The notes under the pieces: model-generated
The model's input: the letters and a program-made list of their open reading frames with translations, nothing else
The model's database searches: none
What the model was told of the DNA's origin: nothing
Shown: positions 44,811 to 52,984 of the stretch, one piece after another
Layout of the letters: each line of letters opens with the position of its first letter
How positions within the stretch are numbered: the first letter of the stretch is position 1
Program-made: the position numbers and the translations under genes
Assembly: GCA_902798365.1 (NCBI GenBank)
Contig: CADBWP010000002.1
Location: forward strand, 38,434-102,304
Direction: 5' to 3'
DNA length: 63,871 bases
DNA from: an uncultured Ruminococcus sp.
GTDB lineage: Bacteria > Bacillota > Clostridia > Oscillospirales > Acutalibacteraceae

Positions 44811-44814
44811 TAAT
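44785..44814 (+). promoter_or_regulatory. Promoter of the XRE regulator gene
   Basis: TTGCAA (44785-44790) and TATAAT (44809-44814) with an 18-base spacer, about 49 bases before the start codon. Confidence 0.75.
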
Positions 44815-44862
44815 GATGTTGAAGATAAAAATATACAAACTGTAATATAAGGAGTGGTGAAA

Positions 44863-45072
44863 ATGGACTATTGCAAAAGACTGAAAAAGCTGAGGCTCGA
44901 AAACGGTTACACACAGGAACAGATCGCTTTTATCCTGCATACGCGGCAGGAGCAGTACAGCAAATACGAAAGCGGAAAAAGAGAGCTGCCTGTAAAGCAC
45001 CTTATAGCTCTGTGCTGTTTGTATCGCGTTTCCGCCGATTACGTGCTTGGTATAGAGAAATTCGTCAGATGA
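44863..45072 (+). CDS. Small XRE-family transcriptional regulator
   Basis: A 69-residue protein consisting almost entirely of one helix-turn-helix domain: RLKKLRLENGYTQEQIAFIL (helices 1-2), RQEQYSKYESGKREL (recognition region) and a C-terminal helix ending DYVLGIEKF. The ATG at 44863 has an AAGGAGTGG site; the GTG at 44854 lies within it. It is divergent from the dlt-like operon and convergent with the SCIFF maturase gene. Control of itself and of one of these neighbours is inferred from position and from the repeats around its promoter. Confidence 0.9.
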   Translation: MDYCKRLKKLRLENGYTQEQIAFILHTRQEQYSKYESGKRELPVKHLIALCCLYRVSADYVLGIEKFVR

Positions 45073-45087
45073 CCTTTTCCCCATTCA

Positions 45088-45117
45088 ATAACAAAAGCGA
45101 CGGCAAAAGCCATCGCT
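45088..45117 (-). terminator. Terminator of the SCIFF maturase gene
   Basis: AGCGACGGC (45096-45104) pairs with GCCATCGCT (45109-45117) around AAAA. On the minus strand TTTTGTTATTG follows, so it ends the leftward maturase transcript; it may also serve the XRE gene. Confidence 0.65.
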
Positions 45118-45149
45118 CTGTTTGCGGTATTTGATTATATAGGGTGCCC

Positions 45150-46526
45150 TTAAGCTTCCTCAGCCTGTGCTACCTTCATCATTATGGCACATTCCATGCG
45201 TTTTCTGAACAACTCGCAGCCGTACTCATATATACCGCTTATCGAGCCTGTGGCGTGATATGCGTTGGCAGCGCATCCGCCGCTGCAATAAAGCCTTGCC
45301 CAGCAGTCACGGCAGTCGGGGCGTGCATAAGCGTTGCAAAGCTTGAATTCGTTTTGAACCTCGGTGTTGTTCACTCCGTTCCAAATATCGCCGAGCTTGT
45401 ATTTGTCGTCGCCGACAAACTGGTGACATGGATACAGATCTCCCCAAGGGGTGACGGCCATATATTCCGTGCCCGAACCGCAGCCTGAGATGCGCTTGTA
45501 TATGCACGGACCTCCCGTCAGGTCTATCATGTAGTGATAGAAGGTTATAGGTCTGCCCTCTTGTTCACGCTTTAGCATTTCCTTTGCCAGTATTTCGTAC
45601 TGCTCAAACAGCACGGGCAAATCGTCATAGGTCAGGGCATACGGATCATCCGGTGCGCAGACCACCGGCTCCATCGAAAGCTCTGTAAAGCCCAAGTCCG
45701 CCATGTGGAAAATATCTTTTGTAAAGTCGGTGTTGTTGTGTGTATAGGTTCCCCTAACGTAATAGCCCTTGCCGCCTCTGCGCTTTACAAACTCCTGAAA
45801 CGTGGGGACTATAATGTCATAGCTGCCCTTGCCGCCTACGGTCTTGCGAAGATTGTCGTGAACTTCCTTGCGTCCGTCAAGGCTTAACACGACGTTGTGA
45901 CATTCGCGGTTTGCAAACTCTATAACATCGTCGTCGATAAGCATTCCGTTTGTGGTAAGAGTAAAGCGGAAGTTTTTGTTGTGCTGTTTTTCTATGCTGC
46001 GGGCATAAGCTACGATTTCTTTTACAACATCAAAGTTCATAAGAGGCTCGCCGCCGAAAAAGTCAACCTCAAGGTTAACGCGGTCTCCCGAGTTTTCTAT
46101 AAGGTAATCTATAGCTCTTTTGCCCACCTCAAGGCTCATAAGCGCCCTTTCGCCATGGTATTTGCCCTGACTTGCAAAACAATACTCGCAGTTGAGGTTG
46201 CATGTGTGGGCGATGTGCAGGCACAGCGCCTTAACGATCGTATTGCGTTTTTTAAAGTCAAATGCGAGGTTTTCGTATCTGTCGGGTGTAAAGAGCTTTC
46301 CGTTGTTTTTAAGCTCTTCCACATCGTCTATGCAGTCCGAGATTTCCTTGCGGTCGATCTCGGGATCGTCGCGGTATTTTTCGCTCAGGGCAGATATTAT
46401 CTCCTCTTTTTCGCTGTTTTCGTACATTTCAATAACGTCGTATGCAAGGTCATCAACGCTGTGCACGCTGCCGCTATATACATCGAGCACTATATTGTAT
46501 CCGTTTAACTTGTATTGATGTATCAT
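45150..46526 (-). CDS. Radical SAM/SPASM SCIFF peptide maturase
   Basis: A 458-residue radical SAM enzyme that installs Cys thioether cross-links in the SCIFF precursor. An N-terminal peptide-recognition domain (~1-90, RRE-like) is followed by the SAM cluster motif CNLNCEYC and by FFGGEPLMNF. The SPASM region is visible as CGSGTEYMAVTPWGDLYPCHQF and CRDCWARLYCSGGCAANAYHATG, holding auxiliary clusters. The ATG at 46526 is preferred over the GTG at 46538. Its precursor lies 75 bases upstream. SCIFF and maturase are near universal in Clostridia; the product's role is unknown. Confidence 0.93.
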   Translation of the reverse strand: MIHQYKLNGYNIVLDVYSGSVHSVDDLAYDVIEMYENSEKEEIISALSEKYRDDPEIDRKEISDCIDDVEELKNNGKLFTPDRYENLAFDFKKRNTIVKALCLHIAHTCNLNCEYCFASQGKYHGERALMSLEVGKRAIDYLIENSGDRVNLEVDFFGGEPLMNFDVVKEIVAYARSIEKQHNKNFRFTLTTNGMLIDDDVIEFANRECHNVVLSLDGRKEVHDNLRKTVGGKGSYDIIVPTFQEFVKRRGGKGYYVRGTYTHNNTDFTKDIFHMADLGFTELSMEPVVCAPDDPYALTYDDLPVLFEQYEILAKEMLKREQEGRPITFYHYMIDLTGGPCIYKRISGCGSGTEYMAVTPWGDLYPCHQFVGDDKYKLGDIWNGVNNTEVQNEFKLCNAYARPDCRDCWARLYCSGGCAANAYHATGSISGIYEYGCELFRKRMECAIMMKVAQAEEA

Positions 46527-46554
46527 TCCCAAATCCACTCCGTTACATAAGGAA

Positions 46555-46581
46555 AGCCGTTAGCCCTGTGGGATAACGGCT
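46555..46581 (-). terminator. Attenuator hairpin between SCIFF and its maturase
   Basis: AGCCGTTA (46555-46562) pairs with TAACGGCT (46574-46581). On the minus strand TTTCC follows. It would lower maturase expression relative to the precursor peptide. Confidence 0.55.
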
Positions 46582-46600
46582 GAAATTCCTTTTTGAGTAA

Positions 46601-46750
46601 TTATTTTTCGAGGCACTTTTCGCATTGCTGATTTGCAACGCCGCAGGAGGTCTTGCAGGCAGACTGGCAAGAGGTCTGGCACTCGCCGCAGCCGCCGTTC
46701 TTTACGCTCTTTTTAAGGTCGCGTGTCTCGATAGTCTTAATTCTCTTCAT
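46601..46750 (-). CDS. SCIFF ranthipeptide precursor
   Basis: A 49-residue peptide beginning MKRIKTIETRDLKKSV and containing the Cys-rich core CGECQTSCQSACKTSCGVAN, then CEKC near the end. It matches the 'six cysteines in forty-five residues' family, whose Cys are linked to acceptor residues by the adjacent radical SAM enzyme. Here there are seven cysteines (21, 24, 28, 32, 36, 43, 46), one more than the name implies. An AAGGAGT site and a strong promoter precede it. It is too short to be found by length-limited gene calling. Confidence 0.95.
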   Translation of the reverse strand: MKRIKTIETRDLKKSVKNGGCGECQTSCQSACKTSCGVANQQCEKCLEK

Positions 46751-46783
46751 AGGTATCATACTCCTTTTGGAATCGTTATAATA

Positions 46784-46812
46784 ATACTATCACAGTCCGC
46801 GGAATTTGTCAA
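46784..46812 (-). promoter_or_regulatory. Promoter of the SCIFF gene
   Basis: On the minus strand TTGACA (46812-46807) and TAGTAT (46789-46784) with a 17-base spacer, just beyond the stop codon of the upstream decarboxylase gene. Confidence 0.82.
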
Positions 46813-48222
46813 TTATAATTTGGCGACAGCAATGCCTGTGGGCATATTATTTCCGCTTGATACCACCTCTACCCCGTTTTGCCGCATATCATGCACCGAG
46901 GCTGTAAGCTCGCGCGATATGCGTTCTCCCGGAACCGCCAGCGGGATCCCGGGCGGATAAGCGAAAACGTATTCCGCAGCAATTTTTCCCGACGCCTCGC
47001 TTAAATCAACAATAGCCGTTTCGTATTTGTATATATCATACGGCTTGAATACCTTTTCGGGAAGCTTCGGCACGGCGTTTGTTAATTCCTTATCGGAATA
47101 ATCGGCAAGGCGGTCGATTTGTTTCAGCGCCTTGTACAGTCTGTCAAAGCCTTCGGCGGTATCGCAGACCGAGGTCATGGCGATAACGTAATCAGCCGCG
47201 GACATTTCGGTTTCTATACCGCGTTCTCTAAGCATTTCGGCAAGAGCGTTTCCCGTAAGGCTTGTGGCTGAGGTTGAAATAACAAGCTTGCCTATGTCAT
47301 AGTCAAAAGCGTTACCCTGACTGTCTGTATCTGAAAACAAAAGCTTTAGCTTTTTTAATTCTTTACATTTTTCTCTGAAAGAATCAATATTTGATATGTA
47401 TTCCGAAAAGGTGTTGTTGTTCAAATAATTAAAGCAGACTTCCATGCTGCTCATCAGCACATAAGACGGGCTTGAGGTTTCAAAAACCGCCAAAGCGCCT
47501 TGCAGCTTATTTTTCAAATCACGGCTGTTTGTAAGCAGCAAAGCGGTTTGAGTGAGCGACGGCAGCGTTTTGTGAAGACTCACAACCGAAGCATCTGCAC
47601 CCTGTTTTAATGCAGTTGACGGAAACCGCTTGTCAAAGGCAAAGTGAGCGCCGTGCGCCTCATCAACAAATAGCAATGCACCGTGTCTGTGACATATTTC
47701 CGCAATTGAGCGGATATCTGACGATACCCCATCGTATGTGGGCGAAGTGACAATAACAAGCCGCGTGCCGGGGTTGCCGGACAAAAGCCTTTCAACCTCG
47801 CTCGGGCTGACCGAGCCGTATATTCCGCTGTATTCGCGTTTGCTTGAAACAGGCTTCGGCAGGCAATACATGGGCTCAAGCGCACAAAGCTGTACGGCGT
47901 TATATACCGAGCGGTGGCAGTTTCGCGCCATTATTACCGTATCATTTGGTTTTGTAAGGGCGCTCACGGCAGCAAGAATACCGCCGGTTGCGCCGTTTAC
48001 AAGCATAAAAGCGCGTTCGGCATTAAACAGTTGTTCGGCTTCATGCTCAATTTCTCTTATGCAGCCGCGAGGATTATGAAGATAGTCAAAGTCTTTTATT
48101 TCCGTCAGGTCAATAGCGTACGGCAGAACACCGTTGCCCGTTACATCCCGACGCTTGTGACCGGGCATATGAAAGGGATAAACACCCGATTGGGAATAAT
48201 CCTTTAGCTTGTCAAACAGCAT
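46813..48222 (-). CDS. Orn/Lys/Arg decarboxylase family protein
   Basis: A 469-residue fold-type I PLP enzyme of the Orn/Lys/Arg decarboxylase major group, of the shorter Gram-positive (SpeA/YaaO-like) type. The N terminus shows YPFHMPGHKRR; the PLP lysine lies in VVSLHKTLPSLTQ and FVDEAHGAHFAF holds the cofactor Asp. The C-terminal domain includes FAYPPGIPLAVPGE. The product would be a polyamine or cadaverine/agmatine, but the substrate cannot be told by eye. The ATG at 48222 shares a base with the prfC stop (TGATG), so the two genes are co-translated. Confidence 0.88.
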   Translation of the reverse strand: MLFDKLKDYSQSGVYPFHMPGHKRRDVTGNGVLPYAIDLTEIKDFDYLHNPRGCIREIEHEAEQLFNAERAFMLVNGATGGILAAVSALTKPNDTVIMARNCHRSVYNAVQLCALEPMYCLPKPVSSKREYSGIYGSVSPSEVERLLSGNPGTRLVIVTSPTYDGVSSDIRSIAEICHRHGALLFVDEAHGAHFAFDKRFPSTALKQGADASVVSLHKTLPSLTQTALLLTNSRDLKNKLQGALAVFETSSPSYVLMSSMEVCFNYLNNNTFSEYISNIDSFREKCKELKKLKLLFSDTDSQGNAFDYDIGKLVISTSATSLTGNALAEMLRERGIETEMSAADYVIAMTSVCDTAEGFDRLYKALKQIDRLADYSDKELTNAVPKLPEKVFKPYDIYKYETAIVDLSEASGKIAAEYVFAYPPGIPLAVPGERISRELTASVHDMRQNGVEVVSSGNNMPTGIAVAKL

Positions 48223-49808
48223 CAGTTGGTACCAAATTCTCTCAGCTCGAGTCCCTTGTTGTGGTCGAGCGCCCAGTCTATGCTCCAATAGCTTGTGAAG
48301 AGCAGCAGATAGTTGCCCTTCAAGTCTTGGATTCTCTTGGTGTCCGAGGCTAAATCGAGCGTTTTGGGGTCGATATCCTCGTTAACTATCCAGCGGATAT
48401 ACTCATAAGGAAGGTTTTCCATTATAATATCCACATTGTACTCATTTTCGAGGCGATACTTAAGCACGTCAAATTGCAGCACGCCCACAACGCCCACGAT
48501 TACTTCTTCCATACCGGCGTCAAGCTCCTGAAAGATCTGTATGGCGCCTTCCTGGGCGATCTGGTTTGTGCCCTTAATAAACTGCTTGCGTTTCATCGTG
48601 TCCTTTTGGCGGACTCGCGCAAAGTGCTCGGGCGCAAATGTGGGTATTCCCTTGAACTGAACCTTATGGTTTGCAGAGCAAATGGTGTCGCCTATTGAGA
48701 ATATGCCCGGGTCAAATACACCAATTATATCGCCTGCGTATGCCTCGTCAACTATTTCTCTCTCCTGTGCCATTATCTGCTGAGGCTGAGATAGACGCAT
48801 TTTTTTATTGCCCTGAACATGGAACACTTCCATGTTTTTTTCAAACCTTCCGCTGCATATGCGCATAAACGCAACACGGTCGCGGTGAGCCTTGTTCATA
48901 TTCGCCTGGATTTTGAATACGAAGGCAGAAAAGTCGTCTGACATGGGATCGACCTGCTCGCTTACGGTTTCTCTTGCCAGGGGCGAGGTCGTAAGCTGCA
49001 AAAACTGCTCCAAAAACGGCTCTACGCCGAAGTTTGTAAGAGCCGATCCGAAAAATACCGGTGTCAGCCTGCCCTGACGTACCGCGTCAAGGTCAAATTC
49101 ATCGCCTGCGCCGTCAAGCAGTTCTATCTCATCCATAAAATCTGCCTTAAGATATTGTCCCAAAACCTCGTCGAGGGCGGGGTCGTCAAGAGCGTATTCC
49201 CTCTTTTCGACCTCCTTCTGACCGTTGTTTGCGGTAAAGGCGAGTATCTTTTCGGTGTTGCGGTCAAAAACGCCTTTGAACTCCTTGCCGGAGCCTATGG
49301 GCCAGTTAACTGGATATGTGTTTATTCCAAGCACATTTTCTATGTCTTCAAGCAGGTCAAACGGACTTTTGGCGTCTCTGTCCATCTTGTTTATAAAGGT
49401 AATAATGGGAATGTTTCGCATTACACAAACCTTGAACAGCTTGATGGTCTGTTTTTCAACGCCCTTAGAGCCGTCAATGACCATTACCGCAGAGTCTGCC
49501 GCCATAAGCGTGCGGTAGGTATCCTCCGAGAAGTCCTCGTGACCCGGTGTGTCAAGAATATTGATGCAATAGCCGCCGTACTTGAATTGCAATACGGACG
49601 AGGTAACCGAAATACCTCTCTGCTTTTCTATCTCCATCCAGTCCGATACGGCATGGCGTGCGGTGCGTTTTCCCTTTACGGAGCCTGCAAGGTTTATAGC
49701 TCCGCCGTAAAGCAGCAGCTTTTCGGTCAGAGTGGTTTTGCCTGCGTCCGGGTGAGAGATTATGGCAAAGGTTCGGCGTTTTGTAATTTCTTCCTGCAAT
49801 GAACTCAT
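48222..49808 (-). CDS. prfC: Peptide chain release factor 3
   Basis: RF3 is the translational GTPase that recycles RF1 and RF2. The 528-residue protein has G1 SHPDAGKTTLTEK, G2 RGISVTSSVLQF, G3 DTPGHEDFSEDTYR and G4 TFINKMDRD, followed by the RF3-specific domains II and III (GNKKMRLSQPQQIMAQ and VGVLQFDVLKYRL). Length is normal for the family. It is the first gene of a two-gene unit with the decarboxylase; this pairing has no obvious functional logic. Confidence 0.95.
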   Translation of the reverse strand: MSSLQEEITKRRTFAIISHPDAGKTTLTEKLLLYGGAINLAGSVKGKRTARHAVSDWMEIEKQRGISVTSSVLQFKYGGYCINILDTPGHEDFSEDTYRTLMAADSAVMVIDGSKGVEKQTIKLFKVCVMRNIPIITFINKMDRDAKSPFDLLEDIENVLGINTYPVNWPIGSGKEFKGVFDRNTEKILAFTANNGQKEVEKREYALDDPALDEVLGQYLKADFMDEIELLDGAGDEFDLDAVRQGRLTPVFFGSALTNFGVEPFLEQFLQLTTSPLARETVSEQVDPMSDDFSAFVFKIQANMNKAHRDRVAFMRICSGRFEKNMEVFHVQGNKKMRLSQPQQIMAQEREIVDEAYAGDIIGVFDPGIFSIGDTICSANHKVQFKGIPTFAPEHFARVRQKDTMKRKQFIKGTNQIAQEGAIQIFQELDAGMEEVIVGVVGVLQFDVLKYRLENEYNVDIIMENLPYEYIRWIVNEDIDPKTLDLASDTKRIQDLKGNYLLLFTSYWSIDWALDHNKGLELREFGTN

Positions 49809-49844
49809 ATTTACAGTCCTTTATTATGTTTATTTCAGTTTATT

Positions 49845-49874
49845 ATAATACAATTTTTTTACCTGAGATGTCAA
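49845..49874 (-). promoter_or_regulatory. Promoter of prfC
   Basis: On the minus strand TTGACA (49874-49869) and TATTAT (49850-49845) with an 18-base spacer. The -35 region is duplicated: GAGATGTCAA occurs at 49865-49874 and 49879-49888. Confidence 0.65.
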
Positions 49875-49931
49875 TACGGAGATGTCAAAATATGTAAAAA
49901 TAAAAAATTTTAATAAATTTAATACAAAAGC

Positions 49932-49960
49932 TTGACAAAAGTGTTAAAATACTGTAATAT
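49932..49960 (+). promoter_or_regulatory. Promoter of hemW
   Basis: TTGACA (49932-49937) and TAATAT (49955-49960) with a 17-base spacer, giving a start near 49967 and a leader of about 140 bases. Confidence 0.78.
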
Positions 49961-49966
49961 AATATT

Positions 49967-50106
49967 GTCAGCTAAAGATTATTCCTATCTTTTCATATAC
50001 CTTCCAACTTTGAGGCAGAAACCTTCGGGTTTCTGCCTCAAATCATTGCGCCGTTGCCGTGTGCCGGTGGGCGCCTACTAAACTTTACTGTAAAAGAAGG
50101 CTTATT
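49967..50106 (+). promoter_or_regulatory. Structured leader of hemW, or small RNA
   Basis: The leader holds a perfect 13-bp stem closed by a TTCG tetraloop (TGAGGCAGAAACC 50011-50023 with GGTTTCTGCCTCA 50028-50040). A GCGCC/GGCGC pairing follows, then GCCTACT/AGAAGGC whose 3' arm contains the ribosome binding site. No T-run follows the first stem. It could control hemW translation or be an independent small RNA; I recognise no known class. Confidence 0.4.
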
Positions 50107-51207
50107 ATGGCAAATAAAATCGGAATCTACATCCACGTCCCGTTTTGCTGCAGCAAGTGCGCATACTGTGATTTTTATAGCGGCAAGGGCAGCGAGAGTG
50201 ATTTTGAACAATACACCTTAATGCTTAAAAAGAGAATACAAAGCCTCGGCAGCAGGGTTACCGAGGAAGTTTCAAGTGTATATTTCGGCGGCGGAACCCC
50301 GAGCATACTCGGAAGTGACCGACTTGCTTCGATTCTGTCTGCCGTGAAGAAAGGATTTAAGGTATGTGATGACGCCGAAATAACCGTTGAGGTCAATCCG
50401 GACAGCGGCAGAAATCTTGATTTTAGCTTGATGAAAAGCGCAGGCTTCAACCGTCTTTCAATTGGTATGCAAAGCTGTGTTGAGGATGAACTGAAAAAGC
50501 TCGGCAGGATACACACGACCGACGATGTGACAGCGACGGTAAATCGGGCGCAATCGGCAGGATTTGATAATATATCGCTCGACCTGATGATGGGGATTCC
50601 CATGCAAACCCGTGATACTCTTAAAAAATCAATCGACTTCTGTGCTGCGCTTAAGGTAAAACACATTTCATCTTATCTTCTTAAAATAGAAAAAAACACG
50701 CCGTTCTATGCTCAAAAGGATCTTCTTAACCTGCCGGACGAGGATGCGCAAGCTGATCTGTATCTGTTTGCCGTTGATTATCTTGATAAGCTGGTGTATA
50801 AACAATACGAAATATCAAATTTTTCCATGCCGGGTTTTGAAAGCCGCCACAACACCCTTTATTGGACATGCCGCGAATACATTGGCATAGGACCCTCGGC
50901 TCACTCGTTCTATCACGGCGAAAGATATTTCTGCAACAGAAATATAAATGACTTTTACGAGGATAAAACCGTAAGCGACGGTGCAGGCGGCGATCCGTCC
51001 GAATATATTATGCTTGCTTTAAGGCTTAAGCGAGGACTTGTTTTTGAGGAGTATCAGAACCGTTTCGGCACTCCCCTACCTGCGCAAACGGTAAATAAAC
51101 TAAAGCTTTTCGCCGACGCCGGTTACATGGAGCTTGACGGACAGCACGCTTGTTTTACACCAAAAGGCTTTTTGCTGTCAAATTCAATAATTAGTGAAAT
51201 ATTATAA
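50107..51207 (+). CDS. hemW: Radical SAM heme chaperone HemW-type protein
   Basis: A 366-residue radical SAM protein of the coproporphyrinogen III oxidase-like family, now mostly regarded as heme chaperones. The cluster motif is FCCSKCAYCDFYSG, preceded by GIYIHVPF; YFGGGTPSILG, NPDSGRNLDF and SIGMQSC follow, and a C-terminal HemN-like domain is present (YEISNFSMPGFESRHNTLYW). HemW lacks the extra Cys needed for oxidase activity in HemN. The ATG at 50107 has AGAAGG upstream and starts MANKIGIYIHV; an ATG at 50059 lies inside the structured leader. Confidence 0.93.
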   Translation: MANKIGIYIHVPFCCSKCAYCDFYSGKGSESDFEQYTLMLKKRIQSLGSRVTEEVSSVYFGGGTPSILGSDRLASILSAVKKGFKVCDDAEITVEVNPDSGRNLDFSLMKSAGFNRLSIGMQSCVEDELKKLGRIHTTDDVTATVNRAQSAGFDNISLDLMMGIPMQTRDTLKKSIDFCAALKVKHISSYLLKIEKNTPFYAQKDLLNLPDEDAQADLYLFAVDYLDKLVYKQYEISNFSMPGFESRHNTLYWTCREYIGIGPSAHSFYHGERYFCNRNINDFYEDKTVSDGAGGDPSEYIMLALRLKRGLVFEEYQNRFGTPLPAQTVNKLKLFADAGYMELDGQHACFTPKGFLLSNSIISEIL

Positions 51208-51208
51208 T

Positions 51209-51263
51209 GCGGTCGGGATCAACCTGCTTGCTTAAGCAGGCTGTCTTCCCGACCGCTGTTATT
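51209..51263. terminator. Two-tier terminator hairpin between hemW and the DUF6935-type gene
   Basis: GCGGTCGGGA (51209-51218) pairs with TCCCGACCGC (51247-51256); an inner CCTGCTT/AAGCAGG stem (51223-51240) sits inside. TGTTATTATT follows on the plus strand. It lies between convergent genes. Confidence 0.75.
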
Positions 51264-51275
51264 ATTCGTTGTTTT

Positions 51276-51875
51276 TTATGCCCATGGGTTGGCGCTTTCG
51301 GGGCGGCGTATGTCCGAGAGGATGAATTGCTCCCAAAGGTACCACTTTCCGTCTTTGGCAAGCCTCATAAGCAGCTCGCGGGGACTGTCGGCTCCGCCGG
51401 AGTGCACAAAGAGCTTAGCGTAGTTTTCATTTTGATATGAATACGGGTTTTCGCTCACTCTTACGGTATATGGCTGTGAAGGCATGTAGTCGTTCTGAGG
51501 TGTAGCGCCGTTAAAGTAAGAGCGCGGCACATAGTCCTTGTCTCTGAACCTGTCCTTGATAAACTGCTTGTCGTATTCGCTTAAAGGACGCGGTCCCCTC
51601 AGATAGTTTACCATATCAAGGCACAGCGCGCTGTTTTGGGGATAAAAGCAAAACGCAAGCACAGCCATGGCGGCGGTGTCAAACGGATTTGCCAATGCCG
51701 CCTGCGGCAGCGACGTAAACTCAGCCAGAGATTGCGGCAAGCGTGCAAAGGTTACGTCAACCGACTTATTGCCGAAGCCGCCCGAACCGCTCATGTTGTT
51801 TATGCCGCGCTGAACGGAGTTTGAAAAATTACCGAACTGATTTGCGGTGTTTTTAATGCTGTCAAACAAACCCAT
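51276..51875 (-). CDS. Conserved protein, probably DUF6935 family
   Basis: A 199-residue protein without signal peptide or membrane segment. An N-terminal Ser/Gly/Asn-rich tail (about 1-38) precedes a conserved body with LPQSLAEFTSLPQAALANPFD, RGPRPLSEYDKQF, DYVPRSYFNGATPQNDY and a C-terminal KDGKWYLWEQFILSDIRRP. This pattern fits a clostridial family of unknown function that I recall as DUF6935; the ending KDGKWYLW suggests a small beta domain. It stands alone between hemW and the fructose operon. No function is proposed. Confidence 0.7.
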   Translation of the reverse strand: MGLFDSIKNTANQFGNFSNSVQRGINNMSGSGGFGNKSVDVTFARLPQSLAEFTSLPQAALANPFDTAAMAVLAFCFYPQNSALCLDMVNYLRGPRPLSEYDKQFIKDRFRDKDYVPRSYFNGATPQNDYMPSQPYTVRVSENPYSYQNENYAKLFVHSGGADSPRELLMRLAKDGKWYLWEQFILSDIRRPESANPWA

Positions 51876-52185
51876 AGTGTTTCCTCCCTTAGAAAAAACA
51901 ATGTAATATCATTATAATTTTAGATGCAGACGGCGAATAAGCCTTGCTTTAGCCGTCAAATTTTTTCCGTTGATTACCATATATCCATATTTTATCATAA
52001 AATATGTTGCAATGCAATATATTTTTCAAAAAAAGCTTTATATTATTGTGTGTATTCACGGCATAACAATGACTTAATTTAGGGTTACATATTTGTCATT
52101 TGGCTTTTTGAAAAAGCAAATAGTTGTAAGCACATTAAACAAAAAATTGTCCGTTAATTTTATATGTGGAAATGAATGAGTTTGC
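51876..52185. other. AT-rich intergenic region between divergent genes
   Basis: About 310 bases without a gene. It contains a GACGGC/GCCGTC hairpin (51929-51957) followed by AAATTTTTT on the plus strand, and a GCTTTTT/AAAAAGC palindrome (52103-52117). A TATAAT on the minus strand (51916-51911) may be the -10 box of the DUF6935-type gene, but I find no good -35 box. Confidence 0.5.
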
Positions 52186-52213
52186 TTGACTTTGATTGAA
52201 TTGGTGGTATAAT
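52186..52213 (+). promoter_or_regulatory. Promoter of the fructose PTS operon
   Basis: TTGACT (52186-52191) and TATAAT (52208-52213) with a 16-base spacer, 21 bases before the TTG start of the regulator. I see no clear cre site near it. Confidence 0.82.
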
Positions 52214-52234
52214 TTGATTAAGAGGTGATTGACT

Positions 52235-52984
52235 TTGCTCACTCAGGAAAGATTTCAGTCAATATTGAACTTAATCAATGATAAAGGAGCTGTTACCGTC
52301 GCAGAGCTTTCGGAGCTTCTGGACACCTCGGAATCGACAGTAAGGCGCGACCTCACCACGCTGGACAAGCTGGGCAAGCTTAAGAAGGTTTTCGGCGGCG
52401 CTACCTCTATCCGTCAAACCCCCGGCAACATTGAGGATGACGTGAGATTGCGCATGTCACAGATGATGGAGGAAAAAACTGCTATCGGCATGTACAGCGC
52501 AACGCTTATCAACAACACCGATTTCGTTTTTATCGACTCGGGCACAACAACCCTCAGGCTTATTGATTTTATTGAAAACGCGCGGGCGACATACATTACA
52601 AACGGTATAGACCATGCGCGAAAGCTGATAAACAAGGGACTTAACGCCTATATAATAGGCGGAAAGGTAAAGCCTATGACAGAGGCTGTTGTGGGCACCG
52701 AGGCGATAAACAACCTTAAAAGCTTTAATTTTTCAAAGGCTTTTATGGGCAGCAATGGCATCGATGTTGAGGCAGGCTACACCACTCCCGATATTGAGGA
52801 GGCGCGAATAAAAGAGACTGCCGTAAACACAAGCTACATGGCGTTTGTTCTTGCGGATCACACAAAATTCAGGCGCGTGTTCCCTGTTACATTTTCACCC
52901 ATTCAAAAGTGCTGTATCATTACCGATAAGCTCAGAGATAACAGCTTTGCCAACGAAACAGTAATTAAGGAGGTTCTAAAGTGA
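52235..52984 (+). CDS. fruR: DeoR-family regulator of the fructose operon
   Basis: A 249-residue DeoR-type repressor. The N-terminal winged helix shows RFQSILNLINDKGAVTVAELSELLD and ESTVRRDLTTLDKLG; the C-terminal sugar-phosphate sensor domain has FIDSGTTTLRLIDFI and GAEA-like GTEAINNL segments. Fructose 1-phosphate is the usual effector in the fruR-fruK-fruA arrangement. I chose the TTG at 52235, spaced 7 bases from AGAGGTGA; the TTG at 52229 is too close to that site. It overlaps fruK by 4 bases (GTGA) and probably represses its own operon. Confidence 0.9.
   Translation: MLTQERFQSILNLINDKGAVTVAELSELLDTSESTVRRDLTTLDKLGKLKKVFGGATSIRQTPGNIEDDVRLRMSQMMEEKTAIGMYSATLINNTDFVFIDSGTTTLRLIDFIENARATYITNGIDHARKLINKGLNAYIIGGKVKPMTEAVVGTEAINNLKSFNFSKAFMGSNGIDVEAGYTTPDIEEARIKETAVNTSYMAFVLADHTKFRRVFPVTFSPIQKCCIITDKLRDNSFANETVIKEVLK

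Noticed and set aside
49967-50106. 6S RNA or another named small RNA before hemW
   Set aside because: The long TTCG-capped stem raised the idea, but I could not match the conserved central bubble or any consensus, so it is only listed as a structured leader.
52086-52185. CcpA cre site before the fructose operon
   Set aside because: No sequence close to TGNNANCGNTNNCA was found near the promoter.
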